Source of the DNA: Primula veris
Lineage: Eukaryota > Streptophyta > Magnoliopsida > Ericales > Primulaceae
Assembly (NCBI GenBank): GCA_963682055.1
Contig: OY821751.1
Span: forward strand, 11,470,001-11,534,000
DNA: 64,000 bases
Direction of reading: 5' to 3'
A program made the translations under genes and the position numbers. This document shows positions 12,425 through 23,183 of this stretch, in pieces (position 1 is the first letter of the stretch; every line of letters starts with the position of its first letter). The notes below the pieces were generated by a model, which worked only from the letters and a program-made list of their open reading frames with translations, made no database searches and was not told where the DNA came from.

Positions 12425-12542
12425 GAAAGCTTTTTTTCTTGTCATTGGGATCACCTTTAGTGTCCTCTTCACCCTCTTCCATTGTCACATCTTCACCAAT
12501 TTTAGTTGTCATTTTCTTCCATGTTTGGCGAGTCAATTTTCT
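12425..12542. other. Spacer (loop) of response-regulator inverted repeat
   Basis: Sequence between the two arms with no convincing counterpart on the other side. On the minus strand it could encode a short acidic and lysine-rich stretch (MEEGEEDTKGDPNDKKK), not recognised. Confidence 0.5.
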
Positions 12543-13749
12543 TAAGCAAAATGTGCGAGACAGAAACATGAAACCAACAAGATAAGGCCAATCATTGAAG
12601 TTTTTGTGATTTAAATATTGAGGATGTTGAAGGAAATGATGATGCTTGTGGGTTATAATAGTGATGGAGGGGATCTATGCGTTGTGATGGTTATCCATCA
12701 ACATTTCATCAAAGTTGCATTGGCATAGACACTTCCTCCTGTTGATTGGCACAGTCCCAACTGCACATGAAAATTCTGCAAAAGTAGTAAAGCTCAGAGA
12801 AACACTTTTTTCACACACAGACTTTGTGCAAGAAATTATCACGAGTCATGTAAAGAAAAGATAAATGTTTTATCTACTCGCGTTGTTGGTGATACAATTT
12901 TTTGTGTGGAAAGAAGTGTGACGATCAATGTATAATTAATTACAGAAGCTACTTGAAGTAAAACATGAACTAGAAGCCGAACTTTCAGGGTCACTCATTC
13001 ATCAGCCTGATATAGATAATGATACGACAGGACATCAATTTCCACAAAAGGTGGAATGTAATTCTAAACTGCCTGAGTTTTAGCAAAAACGTTCGAGCCT
13101 TTTGTTCTTTTTCTCCAAACTCACAAGGGTTCATCTCTTCATATATATGTTTTGCCTTTCTAGCCTTAAAATTTGTATTTTTTCAGAATATGTTTAGTTG
13201 TGCTATACTGAGGCAAGCTAGTTAAGGCAGTTTAAGAGGCGAGTAATCGGACGATGCAATATAGTTTTTGTCGAGGTTATAGAAAAGATAATGTTTGTTA
13301 GTTTAGTATATTGAATATTAAATGAAAGAACTATACTTTTTCTTTTTCAAAAAACAATATATGCCTTTTCTTTTTTATGTCATTAATAGTTAAAGATTAT
13401 TGTAAACCATGGTGATACATTTGTTTACCTACCTTTGGACCAAAAACGGTGATGTCCAGTGATATTAATGACTCCATGGCTGCAAGTGGGGCCATTCAAA
13501 ATGAGGCGTATTTATACCATAGAAAACCAATTGGTTTATAAACTATTAAAAGTCTGTGAAAACATAAGATGACACATAAATTTTCCAAGGCTAATTTGAA
13601 TTGCAATGGTAAGTAGGTAATTATTAATCATTCGTGAACAATTAATGAAACTCAATATTATTAAACACAATAAAGCTGAAAACTCGAAGAAAATAGAAAC
13701 AAATGAGACCATAAACGAAGAGACAAGCATGAAGGAACAATGCACATCC
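12543..13749 (+). repeat. Right arm of response-regulator-like inverted repeat
   Basis: Forward homologue of the left arm 9628-12424. It lacks the 1.62-kb insertion and so shows the pre-insertion state at about 13268-13275. Confidence 0.8.
12566..13608 (+). pseudogene. Response-regulator-like pseudogene (right arm)
   Basis: Same modules as the left arm, in forward order. Around 12614-12725 is the counterpart of the minus-strand VMVVNQHVSK block, with changes that break it. Around 12940-13050 is LLEVKHELEA followed by DTTGHQFPQK. At 13449-13608 is the receiver C-terminal exon, reading VMSSDINDSMAA and then YLYHRKPIGL before a stop, with a GTAAGT donor at 13609. The MSSDIN block and Lys-Pro are typical of plant response-regulator receivers. 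Stops and frameshifts exclude function. This copy keeps the VMSSD segment that the left arm has lost, so the two arms decayed independently. Confidence 0.5.
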
Positions 13750-14548
13750 TACACAGAGGAATCTTTCTTCCGGACGGCAAAAAAAAGATTATGTTTGATA
13801 AACTTAACAAGCCTTGGATCCCGTCGATCTTTAATAGCTCGATGGTAAAACAACGGGATAATGGTTGGGATCCCTGAACGAGTCAAGGTTTGGAATCCTT
13901 CATTGGTTCGGGTTTGGACTTTGGTCTTCCCCCAACATGAACCATAAGGCGTAAAGCCCACAATTGTGAGGTACTTACCAACTTAGAAAGGGCCAGAACG
14001 CCGATAAAGGGATGGAATCTAGCACCAATAGCATCCATTCCGGTTTCAGATCGATATTGAGTTCAAAAGAAATGAAATTCTACCAGAAATGAAATTCACC
14101 AAATTGTTAGAACAGCGGACAAAAAATTCAAATGGTATCAGAGCTTCACACTAGACTTTACTTGGTGTGGATCATCTGTTCTGGTAAAGATGGACTTGAT
14201 GAGAGGAGACTTGATGAGGGAAGGAAACTCATGGTCCAAACCACCATTGCTGGAAGGAGGAGAAAACTATGACTTTTGAAAAATTAGGATGAAATCATTC
14301 ATCAAAAAACAAAGTGAGGAAGCCTGGAAATCAATGCTCACTGGATAGGAGACTCTAATGGTTTCTAATGGTGATGAGGATCTTGTTTAAGTACCTGAAC
14401 AAAAATGGACTTCTGGACAAGATAAGAAATCTAATGCCAATTCTAAATCCATCAATCTAATCTTTACTGGTGTTACTTTTAGTGTATTCAGGTATATTTC
14501 TTACTGTGAAACTGCTAAAGAAGCATGAGACATTTTAAGTGTATATGA
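13750..14548 (+). pseudogene. Copia remnant: primer-binding site and gag start
   Basis: TGGTATCAGAGCTT at 14133 is a methionine-initiator-tRNA-type primer-binding site. Downstream, from the ATG at 14190, is a copia gag start (SWSKPPLLEGGENYDF, then KIRMKSFIKKQSEEAWKSML), followed by EQKWTSGQDKKSNANSK and YISYCETAKEA, interrupted by stops. Upstream sequence (13750-14132) probably includes LTR remains, but I cannot place an LTR end. The remnant stops abruptly at the outer edge of the MET1 palindrome at about 14549. Confidence 0.7.
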
Positions 14549-15729
14549 ATTTTATAAAAACAATACATAAATACCTCACGAGCAGAGGTAGATCACACTT
14601 GATCTTCTGTTGTATTCTAGATCACACTTGATCTTCTGTTGTATTCCTATTATACGTGTTTCTCTTAGATAGGTGCACTCTTTAATTTGGGTTATGAGAT
14701 TGTTTATTTTTCCTTAGGAGTGGTATATGTAGGCTACAACAGGGATCTTGTGCATAAGAAGAAATAGACTTCTACATTATCTAAAACTCTACCCTACTTA
14801 GATTATTACTTAATTAATAAATATTATAACAAGAGTAATATAATATTATCTAATTAATACTTTACCAATCTTAGTATATTATATTTATTTTCACTAGAGA
14901 ATATAATTGCACTCTATTTCATTCTCAAATAATATTTGAAAACACATTATTAAGTACTTAATTTTCTCCTCACATTAATATTACACATATCCACCAAGTC
15001 AATAAATTACTGACAATTATTTTTCTCGGCATATTATTTCTCGACCTTACCCCTTAACTTATTTGTTGTGTCGGATAAAAAATCCACTTGCAAGATTTGA
15101 CACAAACAAAACTTATAAACTTATCGAGGGGATATCATCAATCCTTGTTAAGTGACATAAATTCCTTCAATTATAGACACACACCATATAAATAATATTA
15201 CTGCCCAACATACATGTTTGTTAACCACAACAAATCTCACCTATTGCAAATCAAATCAGTATATATTATAAATATATGTATCAAAAATAATATAGGGATT
15301 AAGAGTATAACTAATCATAATAATTTTTTAGGTATAATTATTTTATTCTGGGCAGTAAAATAAAATAATAGCAGTTTGTCATGTTCAATATACTCTAAGT
15401 TTAATAGCACAAAGAGTCGGAAATCAACCGTCTCCTGTAGTCAAGACAGGTCTACTACAACTCTGTGTTACAACTATACCGATAGTTGTGCACTCCATCT
15501 AAATTTATGAATGATAAAATATATATTATGTAAGAAGCAATGATTTGATCTCCCGTGTGTCAGTCGTACTCTACACACCAAATCAATTACTATACAAAAT
15601 AAAGACACGTGTACATATAAATAATATGTACGCCATTGCTCAAATCTATTCTCAAATAAATTATTCATTGTTAATAAATAAATAGCAAAACCGATAATAG
15701 ATCATGTCTTTTATTATATCATCCTAATA
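14549..15729 (-). mobile_element. Truncated LTR in left palindrome arm
   Basis: Counterpart of the LTR at 26130-27360, missing its last 50 or so bases because the palindrome arm ends there and copia gag debris from another family begins. It carries the GGCCTGTCTTGACTACAGGAG-type core, shared with the LTRs in the MET1 intron. Confidence 0.7.
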
Positions 15730-17611
15730 TTACTATGGCAGGAAGAGAGAGATTAAAGGAAAATGAAAATCAGTTTTATTTTTTTATAATATAACCCGTG
15801 GGTTTGGGATGGAAGTTAGTATAAAAGTTAAATTTGAATTTTGCGAGCAGTATTCTTATATTCAGATTAATTAAGTAATTAGTATTTTTGTAATTCTCTA
15901 AGAATCAAGGGTATTTTGGCAAATAACTTTGCCGGCTTCGTAAGAAGGCTTACACATATATTAATAGGAGTTTTCATTAGACCTGAAATACCTGAAATAC
16001 CCTCATCATAAACCAACGATACAACCTTCTCTCTACCAAAAACAGGTTACAGGATTACAGAGGCTTCTTCCATTACTACAAAATCTCATATGTCTCTGCA
16101 TAACCCTCTCCTTCAAATTAGAAAATAAAACCTCCCAAACATTATCCAAAATTCCTCAAATCATTTATATATATATATATATAAAAAAATAAATTTACAC
16201 ACAAATCTAACGCCCCATCTATATATGAATAATCCGATCAATCCCTTTTTCCAGGTAAATCTCCTTTTTTCTTGATCGTATATATCTATAGTTTATATAA
16301 CAATATATATATATATACTTATAAATATATATGTTTAATAGAAAAACAATGGTGGGATGTCATTGATATTTTGAGTGATAGTTATATAGTAGGAGCAATA
16401 TAAAGATAGGCAGAAAAACCTAAATAGAGTCTGAGAATTTTTCACTAAGAATTAAATTCTATATTGTAAGCTTTTATAGTATCACTAATCTGGGTGAATA
16501 CCGCCTAGGGACTGGGTGAACTCCGTTGTTAAATGTGCATGTGAATTTACTTTTAAGTATGTTTAATATTCTGTTCAGTCCATCTATTCACTTGGTTGCA
16601 ACTGTGGTTACAACTATAATTGCAAGCTAACTGCGTAACAGCAATTAGAATAGTGGATAGGAATTTCACTCGACATTTAATTGTGTTTGAGAAGGTGAGG
16701 ACTTCTCTGCAGCCTCAGACCGGGAATTTTTCCTTTTTGTGGCTTTATCGTAATTCAAGGGGCCGCATTTGGTGTACGTGTGATTCCCAAGTTGTGTTTG
16801 GATCTTCTTCGGGGATTAGGCGGACTACTTTAGCACGGAGCGGGGCATATGAAAAATTTTACGTCATTTTTTTTGCCTATTGGGCACTCGTGTGTGCCGT
16901 AGCTCCAGTGCTCTAAACAATATACCTGTAAACAATAAGTATAAATTATTTTTTTTGGAAAACTGAAACCCTCTAGAAAAACAAAAGTCTCATAAAAAGG
17001 TGAAAGAAAAAAACGATGTAATGAAACATTGATTAGAAGGCTCATGAGGCAAACATTCAATCTTTTTCCTAAGGAAAGAGGACATTGTATACAAAGAAGC
17101 TTTGTAAAGGAAAAAAAAATCTAACCCGTCTCAAACAAGACGAGACACAAGGACCGCAATGTAAGAAAGAGACTGAAGCCATTGTTGATGCTAATGCAGT
17201 TGCGTACACCGATCTTTTAGATACAGAACACTAAAACATAGATTTCTATAACTAGCCAATTTGGCACCATTGAAAAAAACAGACGCTACCAACCCAATAT
17301 CATGGCGTCCCGATAAAATAGATACTAGTTTTACAATCATTGAATGGTAAAAAGTAAAAATAACAATAGCATTTCTTAAATAACAATTTATGTTTTTTTT
17401 ATACAAATGGATCTGAAGTATGGTTGATCAACTCATTATGCCTCCATTTGATTAAAATGGGCACTCATTTGAAGATAAAGAAGTCTTTGATCTATAAAAT
17501 TACAAAAAAAATATTACTCCGTAATAAACTAAATTGTTTGAAAAGGTTGATACACTAACCCTGCAGAAAACAAAGAAAAAACAACCAAAAACGAGGTGTA
17601 AATAGAGCAAT
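15730..17611 (-). other. MET1 3' flank, left arm
   Basis: Non-coding sequence downstream of the MET1 stop codon, also present in the right arm (22378-26129). It holds AT dinucleotide tracts at about 16165-16330 that differ in length between the arms. No gene is visible; small open frames here are not conserved as coding. Confidence 0.6.
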
Positions 17612-19967
17612 TCAACTTCTTTTGGCTTTCTCTTCAACAGCCTCCTTAAGTTTTCTCCCTAAAGCATATGCTAGAGGAGGAGGGACAGCGTTGCCAAATT
17701 GCCGATGCTAGTGCTGTATAGTCCCAGAAAATTTATAACTATCTGGAAAACCCAGCAAAATAACCGAACAATCAATTTGATCAGCAAAAGATCGTTGTTA
17801 TTGACTTATTTCAACCAAGGTTCACTTTGTTTGGTGGCACAAACTAAGAATAAGAATAGCCCAAACTAGCATGATTATTGCTTCAATATTCCTAAATTTA
17901 TAGTATTTTCCTCCTGTTATAGAAGCTCGCTTCTAATCCAAAAGAAATCACTTTTACTCATTTAGAGAAAGAGAACATGTTGCGAGAAAGTCCAAATCAG
18001 CGCTTTTTACACTTAAAAGCTTACATTTTGGTGAAGCTCTTCTAAAAATGCTATAGCTATGCGTAATTTCAGCTTTTGACCAATTTATATCATCAAACAT
18101 CAATAAACCAGTTCTAATAAATCTAACAATTGTTCTGCATATTATACATAAAAACAATCACTGTCTGATATTATTTTAAGATGAGCATTTGCACTTAGGT
18201 ATTTCACGACACAAGCAACAAGCTGTTTTAAGTAGGTAAGTTTTTAGTTAGTAAAGTAAAGCCTTGAAATATTACTCACCTGAGATCGAGCACATTCATA
18301 GACTGTGATGATACGGTCCTTCTCCGGATGAAAGCACATCCCGACTTTTCCCATTGGCTGGGGATCAGTAACAGAAGTAGGGAAACTACCCTCCCAATCC
18401 AGCCTCCCAAACAACCCCTTCCACTTATTGTGCCTTTTTGCCGTATTTGGCAAGCACCAAGGTATTAGATCTACATGTTGACCATTTGTCAACCGAACCT
18501 ACACACATATGATGTATAATGACTACATATACGTAAGCTACTTGGTAAAAATTCCATCAGCAACTAAGAGGAGGTAAATTTCAAGCCATTTAATACATAT
18601 GAATAACATGAAAAGGTATAACAGAATAAATCATGGGGTTTCACGTGAAATGATTTTTCTGAAGTGTAATGATACATACATGACTATGGTTATGATGTTA
18701 GAAATATACTAAAAGATATGATTATTTTTAGATTTATATTTGACAATGTTATGAATTGATATATTTTATAAGAATAATATGAGCAATTGATATTTATCAT
18801 TATTGTTTGAATGACTAAATAAGTGTCTATTATTCTATTTAGTAGATGGTCTAGTGTGTAGCGTACAACTTACACACGGAAGATTAGACTGTCGGTTCTA
18901 ATAGAATATAGGTTATATGTTTAAAACTTTAGATGGAAATGGACCCATCATCAGTAGAGTTGTACTACGTGGTTTTTAGTAGGTCTGTCTTGACTATAGG
19001 AAATGAATAAATTTCAACTCCATTTACTAGTGCACTTTGTGTGTATTAAACAGGACTGTTACAAAATAATCATTTGGTGACTGACTAGACAAAATGATTT
19101 ATAACTCGTGGTCATTGTTATTTTTTATGCTCTTAATTCCTATATTTCTATTTAGACATGTATGGATGTGTTTGTCATTTTGATTCATACGCGGTGAGAT
19201 TCGTTACGAGTTAATAAACTTAATGAGTTGGATGGCAGCATTATTCGTATAAGTGTTTATTAGTAATAAAAGAAATTCACGCCCCGTAAGAGATTGATGA
19301 TACTCCCTTGAGGAAGCTTATAACTTTTGTTCATGTAAACCCTGCAGATGGATTGATGATACTCCATCTATTAACAATTGTGTTATTAGTAAAATTTAAC
19401 CAAAAAATTAGTTAGAAAAAAAGTACCTTCTCATCAGGAAGATCATGCCAATCAGCTCCTGGGCGTTTTGGGATCCTCTTACAGCAAATTAGGTTAAGTT
19501 CTGTCATTTCCTTAGCTAAATGATCAACAAAAATAGCTGCATTTCCTGGGATTTTCCTTTGGTACCATGATACTGGATCATCTTTATACTGTAAGATATG
19601 AGAGAGAAGGCATAAGGTTCATCTAAGGACAAATTTCCAAAAAGTTTGTATTTTTTTGTGATCAATTATGTAACAAAAAGAAGCTCACCCACATAGTAGC
19701 AGCCGAAGCCCCATTCTTAACTTCAGGGAGTTCCCCGATAGTATTTCTAACAGTTATTGCCCGGAAAGGAGCACCATTTGAAGTGCTCCGAGCAGATGTA
19801 TAATGGGTGCTTTTGTCCAGTGAAATTTTAAGCTCTGGACCGGCAAAAACATGCATTGGCTCAGGCCACTCTGGAAGAATTTCCTCAGGTGATGCTGCCC
19901 ATATAAATGCTCGTTTTCATGATTGGGAGACACCAAATGCCCCAGCATCCAAAATTCCGAACCTCAC
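17612..19967 (-). pseudogene. MET1: MET1-type cytosine-5 DNA methyltransferase, 3' exons (left arm)
   Basis: Four exons of the catalytic C-terminus: A 19689-19967 (279 nt), B 19427-19588 (162), C 18280-18498 (219), D 17612-17752 (141). A starts at the RFGILDAGAFGVSQS block and methyltransferase motif VIII; A-C carry the target-recognition region and C ends in motif IX (ECARSQ); D carries motif X ([20 protein letters not shown]) and the stop codon. Introns are GT-AG except that the acceptor before D reads CTG instead of CAG. One TGA sits in motif VIII (SQS-stop-KR) and a TAG after IQH in exon D. The Pro-Cys catalytic motif IV and the whole N-terminal part are absent, so it cannot be an enzyme. 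MET1 maintains CG methylation in plants. Confidence 0.9.
18696..19375 (+). mobile_element. LTR-like insertion in MET1 intron B-C (left arm)
   Basis: 680 bases from TGTTAGAAATATAC to TCTATTAACA inside the intron between exons C and B. It is homologous in layout to the longer LTR at 26130 (both share a GGYCTGTCTTGACTAYAGGA core). The same 680-base insert sits in the right arm, so it predates the inverted duplication. No clear 5-base target duplication. Orientation is toward the palindrome axis. Confidence 0.6.
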
Positions 19968-19980
19968 CTACCAAAAAGGG

Positions 19981-20009
19981 AAGATCTTAAAAATTCCGAA
20001 CCTCACCTT
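19981..20009. repeat. 29-base loop at the palindrome axis
   Basis: Separates perfectly matching flanks (left arm ends AAAAAGGG, right arm starts CCCTTTTT). The loop repeats part of the left arm in direct orientation (AAAATTCCGAACCTCACCT, also at 19951-19969), which looks like a microhomology or template-switch scar. Confidence 0.9.
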
Positions 20010-20022
20010 CCCTTTTTGGTAG

Positions 20023-22377
20023 GTGAGGTTCGGAATTTTGGATGCTGGGGCATTTGGTGTCTCCCAATCACAAAAATGAGCATTTATATGGGCAGCATCA
20101 CCTGAGGAAATTCTTCCAGAGTGGCCTGAGCCAATGCATGTTTTTGCCGGTCCAGAGCTTAAAATTTCACTGGACAAAAGCACCCATTATGTAGCTGCTC
20201 GGAGCACTTCAAACGGTGCTCTTTTCTGGGCAATAACTATTAGAGAAACTATCAGGGAACTCCCTGAAGTTAAGAATGGGGCTTTAGCTGCTACTATGTG
20301 GGTGAGCTTCTTTTTGTTACATAATTGATCACCAAAAAATACAGACTTTTTGGAAATTTGTCCTTATATGAATCTTGTGCCTTCTCTCTCATATCTTACA
20401 GTATAAAGATGGTCCAGTATCATGGTAACAAAGGAAAATCCGAGGAAATGCAGCTATTTTTGTTGATCATATAGCTAAGGAAATGACAGAACTTAACCTA
20501 ATTCGCTGTAAGAGAATCCCAAAACGCCCAGGAGCTGATTGGCGTGATCTTCCTGATGAGAAGGTACTTTTTTTCTAACTAATTTTTTGGTTAAATTTTA
20601 CTAATAACACAACTGTTAATAGATGGAGTATCATCAATCCATCTGCAGGGTTTATATGAACAAAAGTTATAAGCTTCATCAAGGGAGTATCATCAATCTC
20701 TTACGGGGCGTGAATTTCTTTTATTACTAATAAACACTTATACGAATAATGCTGCCATCCAACTCATTAAGTTTATTAACTCGTAACGAATCTCACCGCG
20801 TATGAATCAAAATGACAAACACATTCATACATGTCTAAATAGAAATATAGGAATTAAGAGCATAAAAAATAACCATGACCACGAGTTATAAATCATTTTG
20901 TATAGTAAGTCACCAAATGATTATTTTGTAACAGTCCTGTTTAATACACACAAAGTGCACTAGTAAATGGAGTTGGAATTTATCTGTTTCCTATAGTCAA
21001 GACAGACCTATTAAAACCACGTAGTACAACTCTACTGACGATGTGTCCATTTCCATCTAAAGTTTTAAACATATAACTTATATTCTATTAAAACCGACAG
21101 TCTAATCTTCCGTGTGTAAGCTGTATGCTACATACTAGACCATCTACTAAATAGAATAATTGACACATATTTAGTCATTCAAACAATAATGATAAATAAC
21201 AATTGCTCATATTATTGTCATAAAATAGATCAATTCATAACATTGTCAAATATAAATCCAAAAATAAGCATGTCTTTTAATATATTTCTAACATCATAAC
21301 CATAGGCATGTCTGTATCATTACATTTTAGAAAAATCATTTCACGTGAAACCCCATGATTTATTCTGTTATACCTTTTCATGTTATTCATATTTATTAAA
21401 TGGCTTGAAATTTACCTCCTCTTAGTTGCTGATGGAATTTTTACCAAGTTGCTTACGTATATGTAGTCATTATACATCATATGTGTGTAGGTTCGGTTGA
21501 CAAATGGTCAACATGTAGATCTAATACCTTGGTTCATGCCAAATACGGAAAAAAGGCACAATCAGTGGAAGGGGTTGTTTGGGAGGCTGGATTGGGAGGG
21601 TAGTTTCCCTACTTCTATTACTGATTCCCAGCCAATGGGCAAAGTCGGGATCTGCTTTCATCCGGAGCAGGACCGTATCATCACAGTCCATGAATGTGCG
21701 CGATCTCAGGTGAGTAATATTTCAAGGCTTTACTTTACTAACTAAAAACTTACCTACTTAAAACAGCTTGTTGCTTGTGTCGTGAAATACCTAAGTGCAA
21801 ATGCTCATCTTAAAATATTATCAGACAGTGATTGTTTTTATGTATAATATGCAGAACAATTGTTAGATTTATTAGAACTAGTTTATTGATGTTTGATGAT
21901 ATAAATTGGTCAAAAGCTGAAATTACGCATAGCTATAGCATTTTTAGAAGAGCTTCACCAAAATGTAAGCTTTTAAGTGTAAAAAGCGCTGATTTGGTTT
22001 TTCTCGCAACGTGTTCTCTTTCTCTAAATGAGTAAAAGTGATTTCTTTTGGATTAGAAGCGAGCTTCTATAACAAGAGGAAAATACTATAAATTTAGGAA
22101 TATTGAAGCAATAATCATGCTAGTTTAGGCTATTCTTATTCTTAGTTTGTGCCACCAAACAAAGTGAACCTTGGTTGAAATAAGTCAATAACAACGATAT
22201 TTTGCTGATCAAATTGATTGTTCGGTTATTTTGCAGAGTTTTCCAGATAGTTATAAATTTTCGGGGACTATACAGCACTAGCATCGGAAAATTGGCAATG
22301 TTGTCCCTCCTCCTCTAGCATATGCTTTAGGGAGAAAACTTAAGGAGGCTGTTGAAGAGAAAGCCAAAAGAAGTTGA
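20023..22377 (+). pseudogene. MET1: MET1-type cytosine-5 DNA methyltransferase, 3' exons (right arm)
   Basis: Exons A 20023-20301, B 20402-20563, C 21491-21709, D 22237-22377, identical in length to the left-arm exons. It encodes the same C-terminal catalytic block: motif VIII in [21 protein letters not shown] in [13 protein letters not shown] and ECARSQ in C, and [20 protein letters not shown] before the stop in D. Damage differs from the left arm: motif VIII reads SQK-stop, TAC became TAA in exon B, and GGT became AGT at the start of D. The TAG after IQH in exon D is shared with the left arm, so the source was probably already a pseudogene before the inverted duplication. It starts 16 bases or less into the preceding intron and lacks catalytic motif IV. 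Confidence 0.9.
20614..21293 (-). mobile_element. LTR-like insertion in MET1 intron B-C (right arm)
   Basis: Inverted counterpart of 18696-19375, same 680-base length, ends TGTTAATAG / TTTCTAACA on the plus strand. Orientation is again toward the palindrome axis. Confidence 0.6.
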
Positions 22378-23183
22378 ATTGCACCTCGTTTTTGGTTGTT
22401 TTTTCTTTGTTTTCTACAGGGTTAGTGTATCAACCTTTTCAAACAATTTAGTTTATTACGGAGTAATATTTTTTTTGTAAATTTATAGATCAAAGACTTC
22501 TTTATCTTCAAATGAGTGCCCATTTTAATCAAATGGAGGCATAATGAGTTAATCAACCATCATTCAGATCCATTTGTATAAAAAAACATAAATTGTTATT
22601 TAAGAAATGCTATTGTTATTTTTACTTTTTACCATTCAATGATTTTAAAACTAGTATCTATTTTATCGGGACGCCATGATACTGGGTTTGGCAGCCTCTG
22701 TTTTTTTCAGTGGTGCCAAATTGGCTAGTTATTAGAAATCTATGTTTTAGTGTTCTCTATCTAAAAGATTGGTGTACGTAACTGCATTAGCATCAACAAT
22801 GGCTTCTGTCTCTTTCTTACATTGCGGTCCTTGTGTCTCGTCTTGTTTGAGACGGTTTAGATTTTGTTGTCCTTTACAAAGGTTCTTTGTATACAATGTC
22901 CTCTTTCCTTAGGAAAAAGATCGAATGTTTGCCTCATGAGCCTTCTGATCAATGTTTCATTACATCGTTTTCTTCTTTCACCTTTTTATGAGACTTTTGT
23001 TTTTCTGGAGGGTTTCAGTTTTCCAAAAAATAATTTATACTTATTGTTTACAGATATATTGTTTAGAGCACTGGAGCTACGGCACACACGAGTGCCCAAT
23101 AGGCAAAAAAAATGACATAAAATTTTTCATATGCCCCGCTCCGCGCTAAAGTAGTCCGCCTAATCCCCAAAGAAGACCCAAAC

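Larger units (their letters stand above)
14549..19980 (-). repeat. Left arm of the MET1 palindrome
   Basis: Reverse complement of 20010-27307 apart from the solo LTR in the right arm: 5432 bases against about 5447 net. Matching is nearly perfect next to the axis and remains high throughout (not computed). Moving outward it contains MET1 exons A-D with introns, 3' flanking sequence and most of an LTR. A local duplication of about 30 bases (TAGATCACACTTGATC..., near 14590-14640) occurs only in this arm. Confidence 0.95.

Noticed and set aside
19807..20183. Mirror-image frames of about 71 residues either side of the palindrome axis
   Set aside because: They are antisense readings of MET1 exon A, which is clearly coding-derived on the other strand.
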